A DNA stretch of 45,107 bases, from contig NZ_JAKEIP010000048.1 of the NCBI RefSeq assembly GCF_021474425.1, forward strand, positions 1 to 45,107, written 5' to 3'. Within the stretch, counting starts at the first letter, position 1. Each line of letters begins with the position of its first letter. The translations under genes were made by a program, and so were the position numbers. Under the pieces are notes generated by a model. That model searched no databases, had not been told where the DNA came from, and was given only the letters and a program-made list of their open reading frames with translations. Source of the DNA: Streptomyces muensis. GTDB lineage: Bacteria > Actinomycetota > Actinomycetes > Streptomycetales > Streptomycetaceae. Of the stretch, positions 16,789 through 26,965 are shown in pieces.

Positions 16789-16816
16789 TCACATCAATGC
16801 GCCTGCTCTGGATATA

Positions 16817-17827
<1,011 letters not shown>

Positions 17828-17956
17828 GAACCGATCTCCTCGTTGGTACGCCGGCCATGCGGTGCCGGCGAGCTCTGTTTGGGATGTCCCCGACCGCCTA
17901 CGACCCTACCTCTCTGAAGCCGCCGTGGTGACATTCAGATGCCTCATACACGGCAC

Positions 17957-17992
17957 GGCGGTCCGTACCCGCCAGTAGGGGTACGGACCGCC
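17957..17992 (-). terminator. Perfect 14-bp hairpin after the M14 peptidase gene
   Basis: GGCGGTCCGTACCC (17957-17970) and GGGTACGGACCGCC (17979-17992) with an 8-nt loop. It starts 65 nt past the peptidase stop and insulates the gap promoter region from read-through. Confidence 0.8.
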
Positions 17993-18056
17993 CCGGCTTG
18001 AAGGCCGGATCACTCGATTTGGTCACCCTGCGTCATACGCGGTTGACCTCGGCGTG

Positions 18057-21011
18057 TCAGTCGTCAAGTGAGTCCAGGGCCTTTCCGATGAGCGCCTTGC
18101 GGTCGGCCGCCGCGGTGACGTGTTCCAGGCCGAAGCCCAGCAGCACCGTGTCGTCCGTCGTGGTCGCGCCGTAGGTCTGGAACAGGGTTCCGGTGCGCGT
18201 CCAGTCCTTGAGGACGGCCGGGCTGCCCGCGGGCGGTCCGGTCACGCTCCAGGCGCCGAGCGAGGTCTCGAAGCCCTCGGTCTCGGTGGCGGTGCCGCCG
18301 ACGACGAGCGCGGCCTCGTCGGCGAGGACGCCGTGGCCGCCGGTGCTCGGGTCGGTGACGTAGGCGAGCGAGATCTCGACCGACTTCCCGGCGTACGCGC
18401 TCAGGTCGAACTCGACCTGCTTCCAGCCCTCGGAGGCACCGGTGAGGGCGTTCCACTGGCCGCTGGTGCCGCTCGCGGTGCATCCGCTCGTGGCCACGGT
18501 GAGGTAGTGGTTCAGCCAGGGGTGCTCACCCGCGTAGAAGCCGGCCTCGCAGTCCGCGGGGACGGTGGTGCTGGTGGCGCCGCCCGCCTCGGGGAGGGTC
18601 GTCCAGTCCTCGGCCCCGGTGGTGTGGGCCTCGACCAGGACGTTGTCGTAGCCGGGTTCGAGGTCCCACAGCAGTTGGGTGCGCAGGGTGGGCTTCTGGG
18701 CCGCGGTCACTCCGGTGAGGTCGACGGTCCTGGTCAGCCGCTTGTAGGCGTCGTCGGTGTGGACGGCGGCCACCATGGAGGAACCGGCGTACGGGCCGTA
18801 GGGGTTGACGGTCCCGGCGAACTGGCCGGCGCCCGCGCTGGCGAACTGCGGGTACTGGTCGGCGGGGAGCTCGTCGGAAGTGACGCTGTAGGTCCCGGCC
18901 TTGTCGAGCGGGTTGCCGGTGGCGTCGCCGAGCGCGCCGGTGAAGCCGCCGAGCCCGCCGGAGCCGGTGAAGCCGGTGGCCCCGGGAATCGACGTACGGG
19001 AGTAGGCGCCCAGGTAGTACTGGCTGAAGTCGTCCGACAGGGTGCCGCCGCCGAGGTCGACGTTGCCGCCGGCCTGCTCGCCCGCCTCGATCAGCTTGCC
19101 GCCCTCGTTGAGGTAGGCGCGCAGCTGGAGCTGGGTGGCGTTGCCCGGGACGTTCGCGCCCGTGTAGTGGACGACGGTGTCGAAGTGGCCCAGCACGCCG
19201 AGCGCGTCGGGTGCGCCCTGCGTGGCGACGTCCCAGACGACCGCCCGGTGGCCGTTGGCCTTGAGCGCGTCGACGTACTTCTGCGCGTGCGTGGCGGTGG
19301 CGCCTTCCTCGGCGACGACGAGGACGTCCGCGCGCGGCCGTTCGGCAACCGTGTACGTGAAGTGCGCGCTGGAGACGGGCTTTCCGCTTCTCGTCTCGCC
19401 GGTGAACCACACCTCGACCTTGTCGCCCACGTCGCCGTCGGCGACCTTGGCCCGGTACTCGTCGAAGTAGAGGTTGTCCTCACCGCCGTACGTCTGGCCG
19501 CCCTTCCAGGGCCGCAGGGCCATGTCGTGCGTACGGCCGCCGTTGACGCGGTACTTGAGCTCCTTGTCGCGCACCGACTTGCGTACGACGACGGAGACCT
19601 CCTGGTCGGCGCCGCGGGAGTACGACGTGGTGAAGGGGTCCGTGGTGAAGTCGGCTGCCTTCAGGCCGACCGAGGACTTGGGCTGGTCGGGCCTGGCGGC
19701 GGACTCGGCGACCGAGAGCGCGAACGGGATGTTCTTGGCGAACTCGTCCTGGATCAGCTTCTCGTCGTCCGGGAAGTTGAAGACCGACTGGCAGTCCCTG
19801 GCGTTCCACTGGTCGTTCGGGTCGATGTTCGACGCGGTCTGGCAGGTCGACATCTCGGGCGTGAACATCGCCAGGCCGTTGACGTTCGACGCGTGGCCGT
19901 CCGCCTCGCCGTTGGTGGTGTACAGCTCCGAGGAGACCTGCGGGTGGTAGCCGGGGATCGCGGAGTTGTCGGGGGTGCCGGCGAGCGCCTTGTACATGAC
20001 GTCGTCGGGCGTGTCGGTGGCCACCTGCCAGCCGACTCCGTAGAGGAGGAGTTCGGCGGCGGAGTGGTAGTTGATGCCGTAGGTGAAGTCGATGCGCTTC
20101 TGGAAGGCGTCGATCGCCTTGGTCTCGGGCTCGGAGGCCGGGGACGCGCCGCGGTAGGTCTCGCTGGTGGGGTTGGGGGACGAACCCTCGTCGTCGTAGC
20201 CCCACTTGTAGGCGAAGTTGCGGTTGAGGTCGACGCCGTCACCGGTGCTGATGGTGCCGTCGCCGTTGATGTCCCGCAGGTTCTTGCGCCACAGGCGGGT
20301 GCTGGAGTCCTGGAACGTGTAGTCGTAGCCGTCGGGGTTGGCCGAGAGGACGAACCACAGCTCGGTCGAGTCGACGATCTTCTTGATGCGTCTGTCCGTC
20401 TTGTAGTTGTCCAGGTAGTGGTGCATCAGGCGCCGGGTCATCTCCGGCGTGATCCACTCGCGCGCGTGCTGGTTGGACATGTAGAGGACGGCGGGCTTGG
20501 AGCCGTCCTTGGTCTTCTTGGCGTTCTTGGTGAGCTTGACGGCCAGGATGTCCTGTCCGCCGACCGTCTTGCCGATGGAGACGACCTTGGTGAGGCCGGG
20601 GTTCTCCTGTCCGGTGCGGACGATCTCCTCCTTGAGGCCGCCGCTTCCGCTGTACGGGCGGTACACGCCCTCGGCGGCCTTCGCGGTGCGGTCCTCGGCC
20701 TTGGCGGACAGGTCGTGCTCGGTGAGCTCGACGCCCTTCTTCTCCAACTTCTCGGCCTGGTCGTCGGTGAGGTAGACCTCGACGGTGGCCGTGCCCTTCT
20801 CGGGCGCCTGTTCACTGAGTTCGTGCCCGTCCTGGCCGGCCTCCAGCAGCAGGGGTATCTGCTTCTTGGTGACCTCGGCGCGGAAGACCTTGACCTCGTT
20901 CGGATCGGTCTCCTGCGAACTTCCTTGCTGGGCCTGGGCGATGGGTGCGATGCTCGCTCCGCCTATCAGGAGCGCGCCGACAGCGAGGATCGATCTCGCT
21001 CTGTGTCTCAT
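18057..21011 (-). CDS. Secreted zinc carboxypeptidase (M14) with beta-domain C-terminus
   Basis: A 984-residue exported enzyme. Signal peptide: MRHRAR, hydrophobic core, and APIAQAQ cleavage region near residue 27. A prodomain-like region runs to about 115. The M14 catalytic domain follows: zinc ligands His182 and Glu185 in NQHAREW, LSANPDGYDYTF, VDLNRNFAYKWG (substrate-carboxylate Asn-Arg), third ligand His in YHSAAELLLYG, and catalytic Glu in FTPEMS. After about residue 430 there are further beta-rich domains. The C-terminal third (QLLWDLEPGYDNVLVEA, GWKQVEFDLSAYAGKSVEI) resembles the all-beta region of immune-inhibitor-A (M6) peptidases. The start at 21011 is set by the signal peptide. A possible TTGACT -35 lies upstream. 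It likely degrades extracellular peptides. Confidence 0.9.
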   Translation of the reverse strand: MRHRARSILAVGALLIGGASIAPIAQAQQGSSQETDPNEVKVFRAEVTKKQIPLLLEAGQDGHELSEQAPEKGTATVEVYLTDDQAEKLEKKGVELTEHDLSAKAEDRTAKAAEGVYRPYSGSGGLKEEIVRTGQENPGLTKVVSIGKTVGGQDILAVKLTKNAKKTKDGSKPAVLYMSNQHAREWITPEMTRRLMHHYLDNYKTDRRIKKIVDSTELWFVLSANPDGYDYTFQDSSTRLWRKNLRDINGDGTISTGDGVDLNRNFAYKWGYDDEGSSPNPTSETYRGASPASEPETKAIDAFQKRIDFTYGINYHSAAELLLYGVGWQVATDTPDDVMYKALAGTPDNSAIPGYHPQVSSELYTTNGEADGHASNVNGLAMFTPEMSTCQTASNIDPNDQWNARDCQSVFNFPDDEKLIQDEFAKNIPFALSVAESAARPDQPKSSVGLKAADFTTDPFTTSYSRGADQEVSVVVRKSVRDKELKYRVNGGRTHDMALRPWKGGQTYGGEDNLYFDEYRAKVADGDVGDKVEVWFTGETRSGKPVSSAHFTYTVAERPRADVLVVAEEGATATHAQKYVDALKANGHRAVVWDVATQGAPDALGVLGHFDTVVHYTGANVPGNATQLQLRAYLNEGGKLIEAGEQAGGNVDLGGGTLSDDFSQYYLGAYSRTSIPGATGFTGSGGLGGFTGALGDATGNPLDKAGTYSVTSDELPADQYPQFASAGAGQFAGTVNPYGPYAGSSMVAAVHTDDAYKRLTRTVDLTGVTAAQKPTLRTQLLWDLEPGYDNVLVEAHTTGAEDWTTLPEAGGATSTTVPADCEAGFYAGEHPWLNHYLTVATSGCTASGTSGQWNALTGASEGWKQVEFDLSAYAGKSVEISLAYVTDPSTGGHGVLADEAALVVGGTATETEGFETSLGAWSVTGPPAGSPAVLKDWTRTGTLFQTYGATTTDDTVLLGFGLEHVTAAADRKALIGKALDSLDD

Positions 21012-21110
21012 GAACCCCCCTAGCAGTGATTCGCCACAGTGACGAATGACTGCCAGGCTCATGCCACTTCACGGCCCAGTCAAGAGTGCCGCAAAGACCG
21101 ACAAACACCG

Positions 21111-21138
21111 GTGCCGACGCCCAAGTGGACGTCGGCAC
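21111..21138 (-). terminator. Hairpin downstream of whiA
   Basis: GTGCCGACG (21111-21119) pairs with CGTCGGCAC (21130-21138). Inside, CC pairs with GG around an AAGT loop. It lies 22 nt after the whiA stop and ends the uvrC-rapZ-yvcK-whiA unit. Confidence 0.7.
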
Positions 21139-21160
21139 GGGCAGGTTGACGATCTTTCAC

Positions 21161-22150
21161 TCAGCTCACGAGATTGTCCGCCAGCTCCTCGCTGAGGTTG
21201 GCCTCCGTGCCGGGAATGCCGAGGTCCTGGGCTCGCTTGTCGGCCATGGCCAGCAGTCGGCGGATCCGGCCGGCGACGGCGTCCTTGGTCAGCGGCGGGT
21301 CGGCGAGCGCGCCCAGCTCCTCGAGGGAGGCCTGCTTGTGCTCCATGCGCAGGCGTCCGGCGGCGGCGAGGTGCTCGGGGACCTCCTCGCCGAGGATCTC
21401 CAGGGCACGCTGGACGCGGGCGCCGGCGGCGACGGCCGCGCGCGCGGAACGCCGGAGGTTGGCGTCGTCGAAGTTGGCGAGACGGTTCGCCGTGGCGCGG
21501 ACCTCGCGGCGCATCCGGCGCTCCTCCCAGGCCAGCACCGACTCGTGCGCGCCGAGGCGGGTGAGCAGTGCGCCGATCGCGTCGCCGTCCCGGACGACCA
21601 CGCGGTCCACGCCGCGCACCTCGCGGGCCTTGGCGGCGATCGACAGCCGACGCGCCGCGCCGACCAGGGCGAGCGCGGCCTCGGGGCCCGGGCAGGTCAC
21701 TTCGAGGGAGGAGGAGCGGCCGGGCTCGGTGAGCGAGCCGTGCGCCAGGAAGGCACCACGCCAGGCGGCCTCGGCATCACACGTGGCCCCGGAGACCACC
21801 TGCGGGGGCAGGCCGCGGATCGGGCGGCCGCGCCCGTCGACCAGGCCGGTCTGGCGGGCCAGCTGGTCACCGCCCGCGACCACGCGCACGACATAGCGCG
21901 AGCCGCGACGCAGCCCGCCCGGCGCCATCACGATCAGCTCGGAGCTGTGGCCGAAGATCTCCAGGATGTCCCGCTTGAGCCGGCGGGCCGCCATCGCGGT
22001 GTCCAGCTCCGCCTCGATCACGATGCGCCCGCTGACCAGGTGGAGGCCGCCGGCGAACCGCAGAATGGCGGAGACCTCCGCCTTCCTGCAGCAGGTCCGG
22101 GTGACGGGGAGCCGGGAGATCTCATCCTTCACCGCTGCCGTCATCGCCAT
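21161..22150 (-). CDS. whiA: DNA-binding sporulation regulator WhiA
   Basis: A 329-residue regulator needed for aerial hyphae to stop growing and septate in Streptomyces, acting with WhiB. The N-terminal two thirds is a degenerate LAGLIDADG homing-endonuclease fold (AAVKDEISRLP, CCRKAEVSAILRFAGGLHL, AAWRGAFLAHGSLTEP). The C-terminus is a helix-turn-helix (LRMEHKQASLEELGALADPPLTKDAVAGRIRRL). The start is either ATG 22150 (AAGGA about 8 nt upstream; used here) or ATG 22144, which makes an ATGA overlap with the yvcK stop. It is the last gene of a tightly packed operon, an arrangement conserved in Gram-positives. Confidence 0.97.
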   Translation of the reverse strand: MAMTAAVKDEISRLPVTRTCCRKAEVSAILRFAGGLHLVSGRIVIEAELDTAMAARRLKRDILEIFGHSSELIVMAPGGLRRGSRYVVRVVAGGDQLARQTGLVDGRGRPIRGLPPQVVSGATCDAEAAWRGAFLAHGSLTEPGRSSSLEVTCPGPEAALALVGAARRLSIAAKAREVRGVDRVVVRDGDAIGALLTRLGAHESVLAWEERRMRREVRATANRLANFDDANLRRSARAAVAAGARVQRALEILGEEVPEHLAAAGRLRMEHKQASLEELGALADPPLTKDAVAGRIRRLLAMADKRAQDLGIPGTEANLSEELADNLVS

Positions 22151-23208
22151 GGGCCGATCCTTCCATGCATCCGAAAAATACGGTCGTACGCGGCGGCGAG
22201 CAGCTCCGGGTCGTGCCGGGGCGTCCCGTCCGGCCGGGCCACCGGGGCCAGCTCGACCGCGGCACCGAGCCGCTTGGCGGCCTCGGTGAGCACATCCCGG
22301 TCCGGCACGGCGGCCTCGTCGGCCAGCACCACGTCCAGGGCGAGTTTAGGGGCGTGTCGTCCCAAAACCTCCAAATGACGCTGCGGTGAGAAGCCTTCGG
22401 TTTCTCCCGGCTGCGGGGCGAGGTTCAGGGAGAGTACCCGGCGCGCCTTCGTCTCGGTGAGGGCGTCCAGGAGTTCCGGCACGAGCAGATGCGGGATGAC
22501 GGAGGAGAACCAGGAGCCGGGGCCGAGCACCACCCAGTCCGCGTCCCGGACGGCGGCGACGGCCTCCGGCACGGCGGGCGGGTCGGACGGCACGACGTGC
22601 ACCGACTGCACCTCACCGGGGGTGAGGGCGACGTTGGCCTGGCCGCGGACGGTGTCGACGGCCTCGGGCTGGTCCGGGTCGTGCCCCTTGACCAGGGCCT
22701 GGAGCTCCAGCGGTACGGCGGACATGGGCAGCACCCGCCCGTGCGCGCCGAGCAGCTTGCCGACCAGGTCGAGGGCCTGGACGTGGTCGCCGAGCTGCTC
22801 CCACAGGGCGACGATCAGCAGATTGCCGACCGCGTGGTCGTGCAGGTCGCCCTTGGAGTGGAAGCGGTGCTGGATGACGCGGGACCAGGTCTGCCCCCAG
22901 TCGTCGTCGCCGCACAGCGCGGCCAGCGCCTTGCGCAGGTCACCGGGCGGCAGCACGCCCAGTTCGTCGCGCAGGCGGCCGCTGGAGCCGCCGTCGTCGG
23001 CCACGGTGACGACGGCGGTGAGGTCACCGGTGATCCGGCGCAGCGCGGCGAGCGAGGCGGACAGGCCCATGCCGCCGCCGAGGGCGACGACCTTGGGCTG
23101 GGTGCCCCGGCGGCGGGGCCTGGCGCCCCGGGCCTCGACGGGCCGGGCGGCACGCGACTCGGGCACGGCCCGGCGCAGCCTGCTCAGCCGCGGAGTACGT
23201 CCGGTCAT
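22141..23208 (-). CDS. yvcK: Gluconeogenesis factor YvcK / CofD-like protein
   Basis: About 355 residues of the CofD/YvcK family, which binds UDP-sugars and is required for growth on gluconeogenic carbon sources and for wall homeostasis in Bacillus and mycobacteria (CuvA). Motifs: KVVALGGGMGLSASLAAL near residue 40, TVADDGGSSGRLRDELG, PPGDLRKAL, HAVGNLLIVALWE and VVLGPGSWFSSVIPHLL. The first 35 residues are basic (RTPRLSRLRRAV, GARPRRRGTQP) and unlike the core family. The ATG at 23208 overlaps the rapZ stop by 4 nt, and its own stop overlaps the whiA start region, so all three are translationally coupled. Confidence 0.94.
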   Translation of the reverse strand: MTGRTPRLSRLRRAVPESRAARPVEARGARPRRRGTQPKVVALGGGMGLSASLAALRRITGDLTAVVTVADDGGSSGRLRDELGVLPPGDLRKALAALCGDDDWGQTWSRVIQHRFHSKGDLHDHAVGNLLIVALWEQLGDHVQALDLVGKLLGAHGRVLPMSAVPLELQALVKGHDPDQPEAVDTVRGQANVALTPGEVQSVHVVPSDPPAVPEAVAAVRDADWVVLGPGSWFSSVIPHLLVPELLDALTETKARRVLSLNLAPQPGETEGFSPQRHLEVLGRHAPKLALDVVLADEAAVPDRDVLTEAAKRLGAAVELAPVARPDGTPRHDPELLAAAYDRIFRMHGRIGPWR

Positions 23209-24221
23209 TCCCGTCCCATGTCCCGGTGCACGACCACCGTCTCCACGCCCTGGGAGGCCAGGCGCGCCGCGAGCTTCTCGGATGTGGCGACCGAGCGGTG
23301 CTTGCCGCCGGTGCAGCCGACCGCGATGGTCACGTACCGCTTGCCCTCGCGACGGTATCCGGCCGCGATGAGCTGGAGCAGTTCGGAGTAGCGGTCGATG
23401 AACTCCTTCGCGCCGGGCTGGTTGAAGACGTACGCCGACACCTCCTCGTTGAGGCCGGTGAAGGGGCGCAGCTCCGGGACCCAGTGCGGGTTGGGCAGGA
23501 ACCGCATGTCCACGACCAGGTCGGCGTCGACCGGCAGGCCGTACTTGAAGCCGAAGGACATGACCGTCGCCCGCAGCTCGGGCTCCTCCTCGCCGGCGAA
23601 CTGGGCGTCCATCTTGGCCCGCAGCTCGTGCACGTTGAGGCTGGAGGTGTCGATCACCAGGTCGGCGTCGCCGCGCAGCTCGCGCAGCAGCTCGCGCTCG
23701 GCCGCGATGCCGTCGACGATACGGCCGTCGCCCTGGAGGGGGTGCGGGCGGCGCACCGACTCGAAGCGGCGCACCAGGGCGTCGTCCGAGGACTCCAGGA
23801 ACACGATCCGGCGCGTCACACCCCGGGTGTCGAGGTCGGAGAGGGACTCGCGGAGGTTGTCGAAGAAGCGCCGGCCACGGACATCGACGACCACCGCGAT
23901 CCGCGCCACGTTGCCCTGGGAGCGGGCGCCGAGCTCCACCATGGTGGGGATCAGCGCGGGCGGGAGGTTGTCGACGACGAACCAGCCGAGGTCCTCCAGA
24001 CACTTGGCGGCCGTCGAGCGGCCGGCCCCGGACATGCCGGAGATGATCACCAGCTCGGGGATGGCCGCTTCGGGGACCCCTGCTGAGTCGATACCCGTAC
24101 TCACCTGTGCTCCGTCTTCCTGGCGTGCGTGCTGCTGGGTGAGATCCTCGCCGCCGTTCTTGTGGGTTTCCCGAGCCTGTCGATCTCGGTCGGCCGTGGG
24201 TTGTGTGTCGTGCTCGCTCAT
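23205..24221 (-). CDS. rapZ: RNase adapter / nucleotide-binding protein RapZ
   Basis: A 338-residue P-loop protein. Walker A is GMSGAGRSTAAK near residue 62, with DNLPP in the following region. The C-terminal domain contains KYGLPVDADLVVDMRFLPNP and the signature IAVGCTGGKHRSV. In E. coli RapZ controls GlmZ decay and glucosamine-6-phosphate synthesis; in Gram-positives the role is less clear. The first 40 residues are polar and low-complexity. ATG 24221 overlaps the uvrC stop (ATGA); GTG 24104 (residue 40), preceded by GGAG at 5 nt, is a credible alternative giving 299 residues. Confidence 0.94.
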   Translation of the reverse strand: MSEHDTQPTADRDRQARETHKNGGEDLTQQHARQEDGAQVSTGIDSAGVPEAAIPELVIISGMSGAGRSTAAKCLEDLGWFVVDNLPPALIPTMVELGARSQGNVARIAVVVDVRGRRFFDNLRESLSDLDTRGVTRRIVFLESSDDALVRRFESVRRPHPLQGDGRIVDGIAAERELLRELRGDADLVIDTSSLNVHELRAKMDAQFAGEEEPELRATVMSFGFKYGLPVDADLVVDMRFLPNPHWVPELRPFTGLNEEVSAYVFNQPGAKEFIDRYSELLQLIAAGYRREGKRYVTIAVGCTGGKHRSVATSEKLAARLASQGVETVVVHRDMGRE

Positions 24222-26335
24222 CTCTCCTGCCCCCGTCGTTCGTCCGGGGCGCCCGCGGACACGGACTCCCCCGAGGTCTCCGCCGTCGTATCGGATTCCT
24301 CGTCTTCCATGATCTCTCCAGTCGCCGTGTTGACGGCGGGTGCGGCCGGGGCCGCCTGGGCGAGGGCCACGGCGATCGTCTCGGCCGTCTTGCGGCCTAT
24401 GCCCGGGACCTCGCAGATCTGGTCGATTGTCGCGGATCGCAGCTTCTTCACCGAACCGAAGTGCTTGATCAGCGCCTGCTTGCGAGTCTCACCGAGGCCG
24501 GGCACGTCGTCCAACGGGCTCGACCGGAAACGCTTGGCTCGCTTGGTGCGCTGGTAGGTGATCGCGAAGCGGTGGGCCTCGTCCCGGACCCGCTGGAGCA
24601 GATAGAGGCCCTCGCTGGTGCGGGGCAGGACGACCGGATCGTCCTCGCCGGGCAGCCAGACCTCCTCCAGCCGCTTGGCGAGACCGCAGACGGCGATGTC
24701 GTCGATACCGAGCTCGTCCAGGGCCCGCTGGGCGGCCGCGACCTGCGGCTGTCCGCCGTCGACGACGACGAGCTGGGGTGGGTAGGCGAAGCGCTTGGGG
24801 CGGCCCTCGTCGTCCTTGAAGCTGTCGGCGAGCGGGGCGGAGGCGGTGCCGGTGAGGGGATCGGAGGTGGTGAGGGGACCGTCACTTTCGGAGGGCGCGC
24901 CGGTGTCCTCGCCGTCGGCCCACTCGCCTGTCTTCTCCTTCTCGGCGAGGTAGCGCTTGAAGCGGCGGGTGATCACCTCGTGCATGGAGCGGACGTCGTC
25001 CTGGCCCTCGAAGCCCTTGATCTGGAAGCGGCGGTACTCGCTCTTGCGCTGCAGCCCGTCCTCGAAGACGACCATGGAGGCCACGACGTCGTCACCCTGG
25101 AGGTGGGAGATGTCGTAGCACTCGATCCTGAGCGGGGCGCTGTCGAGGTCGAGGGCGTCGGCGATCTCCTCCAGGGCACGCGAGCGCGTGGTCAGGTCGG
25201 AGGCGCGCTTGGTCTTGTGCAGGACGAGCGCCTGCTGGGCGTTGCGCTCGACGGTCTCCATGAGGGCTCGCTTGTCGCCGCGCTGGGGGATGCGCAGCGA
25301 GACGTTCGAGCCGCGGCGGCCCGTCAGCCACTCCTGCACCGGGTCCAGCGGGTCTGGCAGGGCCGGGACGAGGACCTCCTTGGGCACGGCGTCCCCGGTC
25401 TCCTCGCCGTAGAGCTGCTGGAGGGCGTGCTCGACGAGGGCGCCTGTGGTGATCTCCTCCACCTTGTCGGTGACCCAGCCGCGCTGGCCGCGCACCCGGC
25501 CGCCGCGGACGTGGAAGATCTGCACGGCCGCTTCGAGCTCGTCCTCGGCGACCGCGATGAGGTCGGCGTCGGTCGCGTCGGCGAGCACGACCGCGTTCTT
25601 CTCCATGGCCTTCTTCAGGGCCTCGATGTCGTCGCGCAGGCGGGCGGCCCGCTCGTACTCCATCTCATCAGCCGCCTCCATCATCTGCTTCTCCAGGCGG
25701 CGCAGATAGGTGCCCGTGCGGCCGGTCATGAAGTCGCAGAACTCCTCGGCCAGTTCACGGTGCTCCTCGTCGGAGACCCGTCCCACGCAGGGCGCGGAGC
25801 ACTTGCCGATGTAGCCGAGCAGGCAGGGGCGGCCGGTGCGGGAGGCGTTCTTGAACACGCCGGCCGAGCAGGTGCGGACCGGGAAGACACGCAGGAGGAG
25901 GTCGACGGTGTCGCGGATCGCCCACGCGTGCGCGTACGGCCCGAAGTACCTCACGCCCTTCTTCTTGTGACCGCGCATCACCTGCACCCGCGGGAACTCC
26001 TCGTTCATCGTCACCGCGAGGTACGGGTAGCTCTTGTCGTCGCGGTACTTGACGTTGAACCGGGGGTCGTACTCCTTGATCCAGGAGTACTCCAGCTGAA
26101 GGGCCTCGACCTCCGTGGACACCACGGTCCACTCCACGGACGCCGCCGTGGTGACCATCGAGCGGGTGCGCGGGTGCAGGCCCGCCAGGTCCTGGAAGTA
26201 GTTCGCCAGGCGCTGGCGCAGGCTCTTCGCCTTTCCGACGTAGATCACCCGGCGGTGCTCGTCACGGAACCTGTACACCCCGGGAGAGTCGGGGATCTGT
26301 CCCGGCTTGGGGCGGTAGCTGGAGGGGTCGGCCAT
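24218..26335 (-). CDS. uvrC: Excinuclease ABC subunit C
   Basis: A 705-residue nucleotide-excision-repair endonuclease making the 3' and 5' incisions with UvrB. Domains in order: GIY-YIG nuclease (PGVYRFRDEHRRVIYVGKAK), a cysteine cluster region (CSAGVFKNASRTGRPCLLGYIGKCSAPC), the UVR motif for UvrB (about 205-240), the RNase H-like EndoV domain (IECYDISHLQGDDVVASMV, VVDGGQPQVAAA), and paired helix-hairpin-helix (DDVPGLGETRKQALIKHF, VCEVPGIGRKTAE-like). An acidic insert (about 480-510) interrupts the EndoV region. The C-terminal 50 residues are acidic and low-complexity. It is the first gene of the uvrC-rapZ-yvcK-whiA unit. Confidence 0.97.
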   Translation of the reverse strand: MADPSSYRPKPGQIPDSPGVYRFRDEHRRVIYVGKAKSLRQRLANYFQDLAGLHPRTRSMVTTAASVEWTVVSTEVEALQLEYSWIKEYDPRFNVKYRDDKSYPYLAVTMNEEFPRVQVMRGHKKKGVRYFGPYAHAWAIRDTVDLLLRVFPVRTCSAGVFKNASRTGRPCLLGYIGKCSAPCVGRVSDEEHRELAEEFCDFMTGRTGTYLRRLEKQMMEAADEMEYERAARLRDDIEALKKAMEKNAVVLADATDADLIAVAEDELEAAVQIFHVRGGRVRGQRGWVTDKVEEITTGALVEHALQQLYGEETGDAVPKEVLVPALPDPLDPVQEWLTGRRGSNVSLRIPQRGDKRALMETVERNAQQALVLHKTKRASDLTTRSRALEEIADALDLDSAPLRIECYDISHLQGDDVVASMVVFEDGLQRKSEYRRFQIKGFEGQDDVRSMHEVITRRFKRYLAEKEKTGEWADGEDTGAPSESDGPLTTSDPLTGTASAPLADSFKDDEGRPKRFAYPPQLVVVDGGQPQVAAAQRALDELGIDDIAVCGLAKRLEEVWLPGEDDPVVLPRTSEGLYLLQRVRDEAHRFAITYQRTKRAKRFRSSPLDDVPGLGETRKQALIKHFGSVKKLRSATIDQICEVPGIGRKTAETIAVALAQAAPAAPAVNTATGEIMEDEESDTTAETSGESVSAGAPDERRGQER

Positions 26336-26965
26336 GTCTCACACCCTACTGGCGAGCAGTGACAGTCCGACGAGGCTGTGGACAACGGCCCGGCCATCGG
26401 GCTCGGCGGCCTGGGTCCGGGGCACGTGGGGTGGCGGGTGTCCCGGAATCCAGCAGGTGGCGGGGGATCCGCAGCGCTTCCGCCGGCGGCCACGCGGTCC
26501 GCGGCCGCACTCGTCACGCTGCCCGATCGTGAGCGCTCAGCCCCTGCCCGACAGGTCGCTCCTCCCCGCGAGCAGGTGGCCCCAACCGCGGCCCTCGGCG
26601 CCGGCGGGTCGGTGGCGTGGACGCCGGGGTCACCCGCCTCCTCCCGCCGCAGATGATCAGCTCGGCAGTGGAACCACTCCGCGGCTGCGTGTGGCGATCT
26701 GTAGTGACCATCCGGATCTTCACGCACAACGCCCGGAAGAACAACGTGACTTGAGGCAGACGCGTCGTGACTCGGCCAGGGTGCGGTGCTGTTGGGCATC
26801 AGGTGTTGTCGGGACTTGGTCAACACGCTTCAATGCGGGGGAACTCAGGGCCCTGAACGACGGCGTACGGATGTGAAGACCCCCGCCGCGCCGACGAAGT
26901 GGCCCGGACCAGCTGCGCGACCCGGTCTGACCAGCCGTTGTGAACAACCACAGAAAGGCCCCTGC
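26336..26965. other. 630-nt divergent gap without a convincing gene
   Basis: This separates uvrC (minus) from the HTH-like gene (plus). Short frames exist on both strands but none has a ribosome site and a recognisable product. Visible structures are GTGTTG-N12-CAACAC (26803-26826) and GTTGT-GA-ACAAC (26937-26948), the latter 18 nt before the next start codon. Promoters for both flanking genes must lie here. Confidence 0.6.

Noticed and set aside
18120..21023. 967-codon plus-strand frame opposite the M14 peptidase
   Set aside because: No ribosome site or recognisable domain; complement of a well-supported secreted enzyme.
24203..26362. 719-codon open frame on the plus strand opposite uvrC
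   Set aside because: Mirror frame caused by G/C third-position bias; no domain, low-complexity Val/Leu/Gly/Arg content, and uvrC is unambiguous.
26514..26744. Minus-strand 76-codon frame in the uvrC upstream gap
   Set aside because: No ribosome site, Arg/Pro-rich tail and no similarity I recognise; kept as non-coding.
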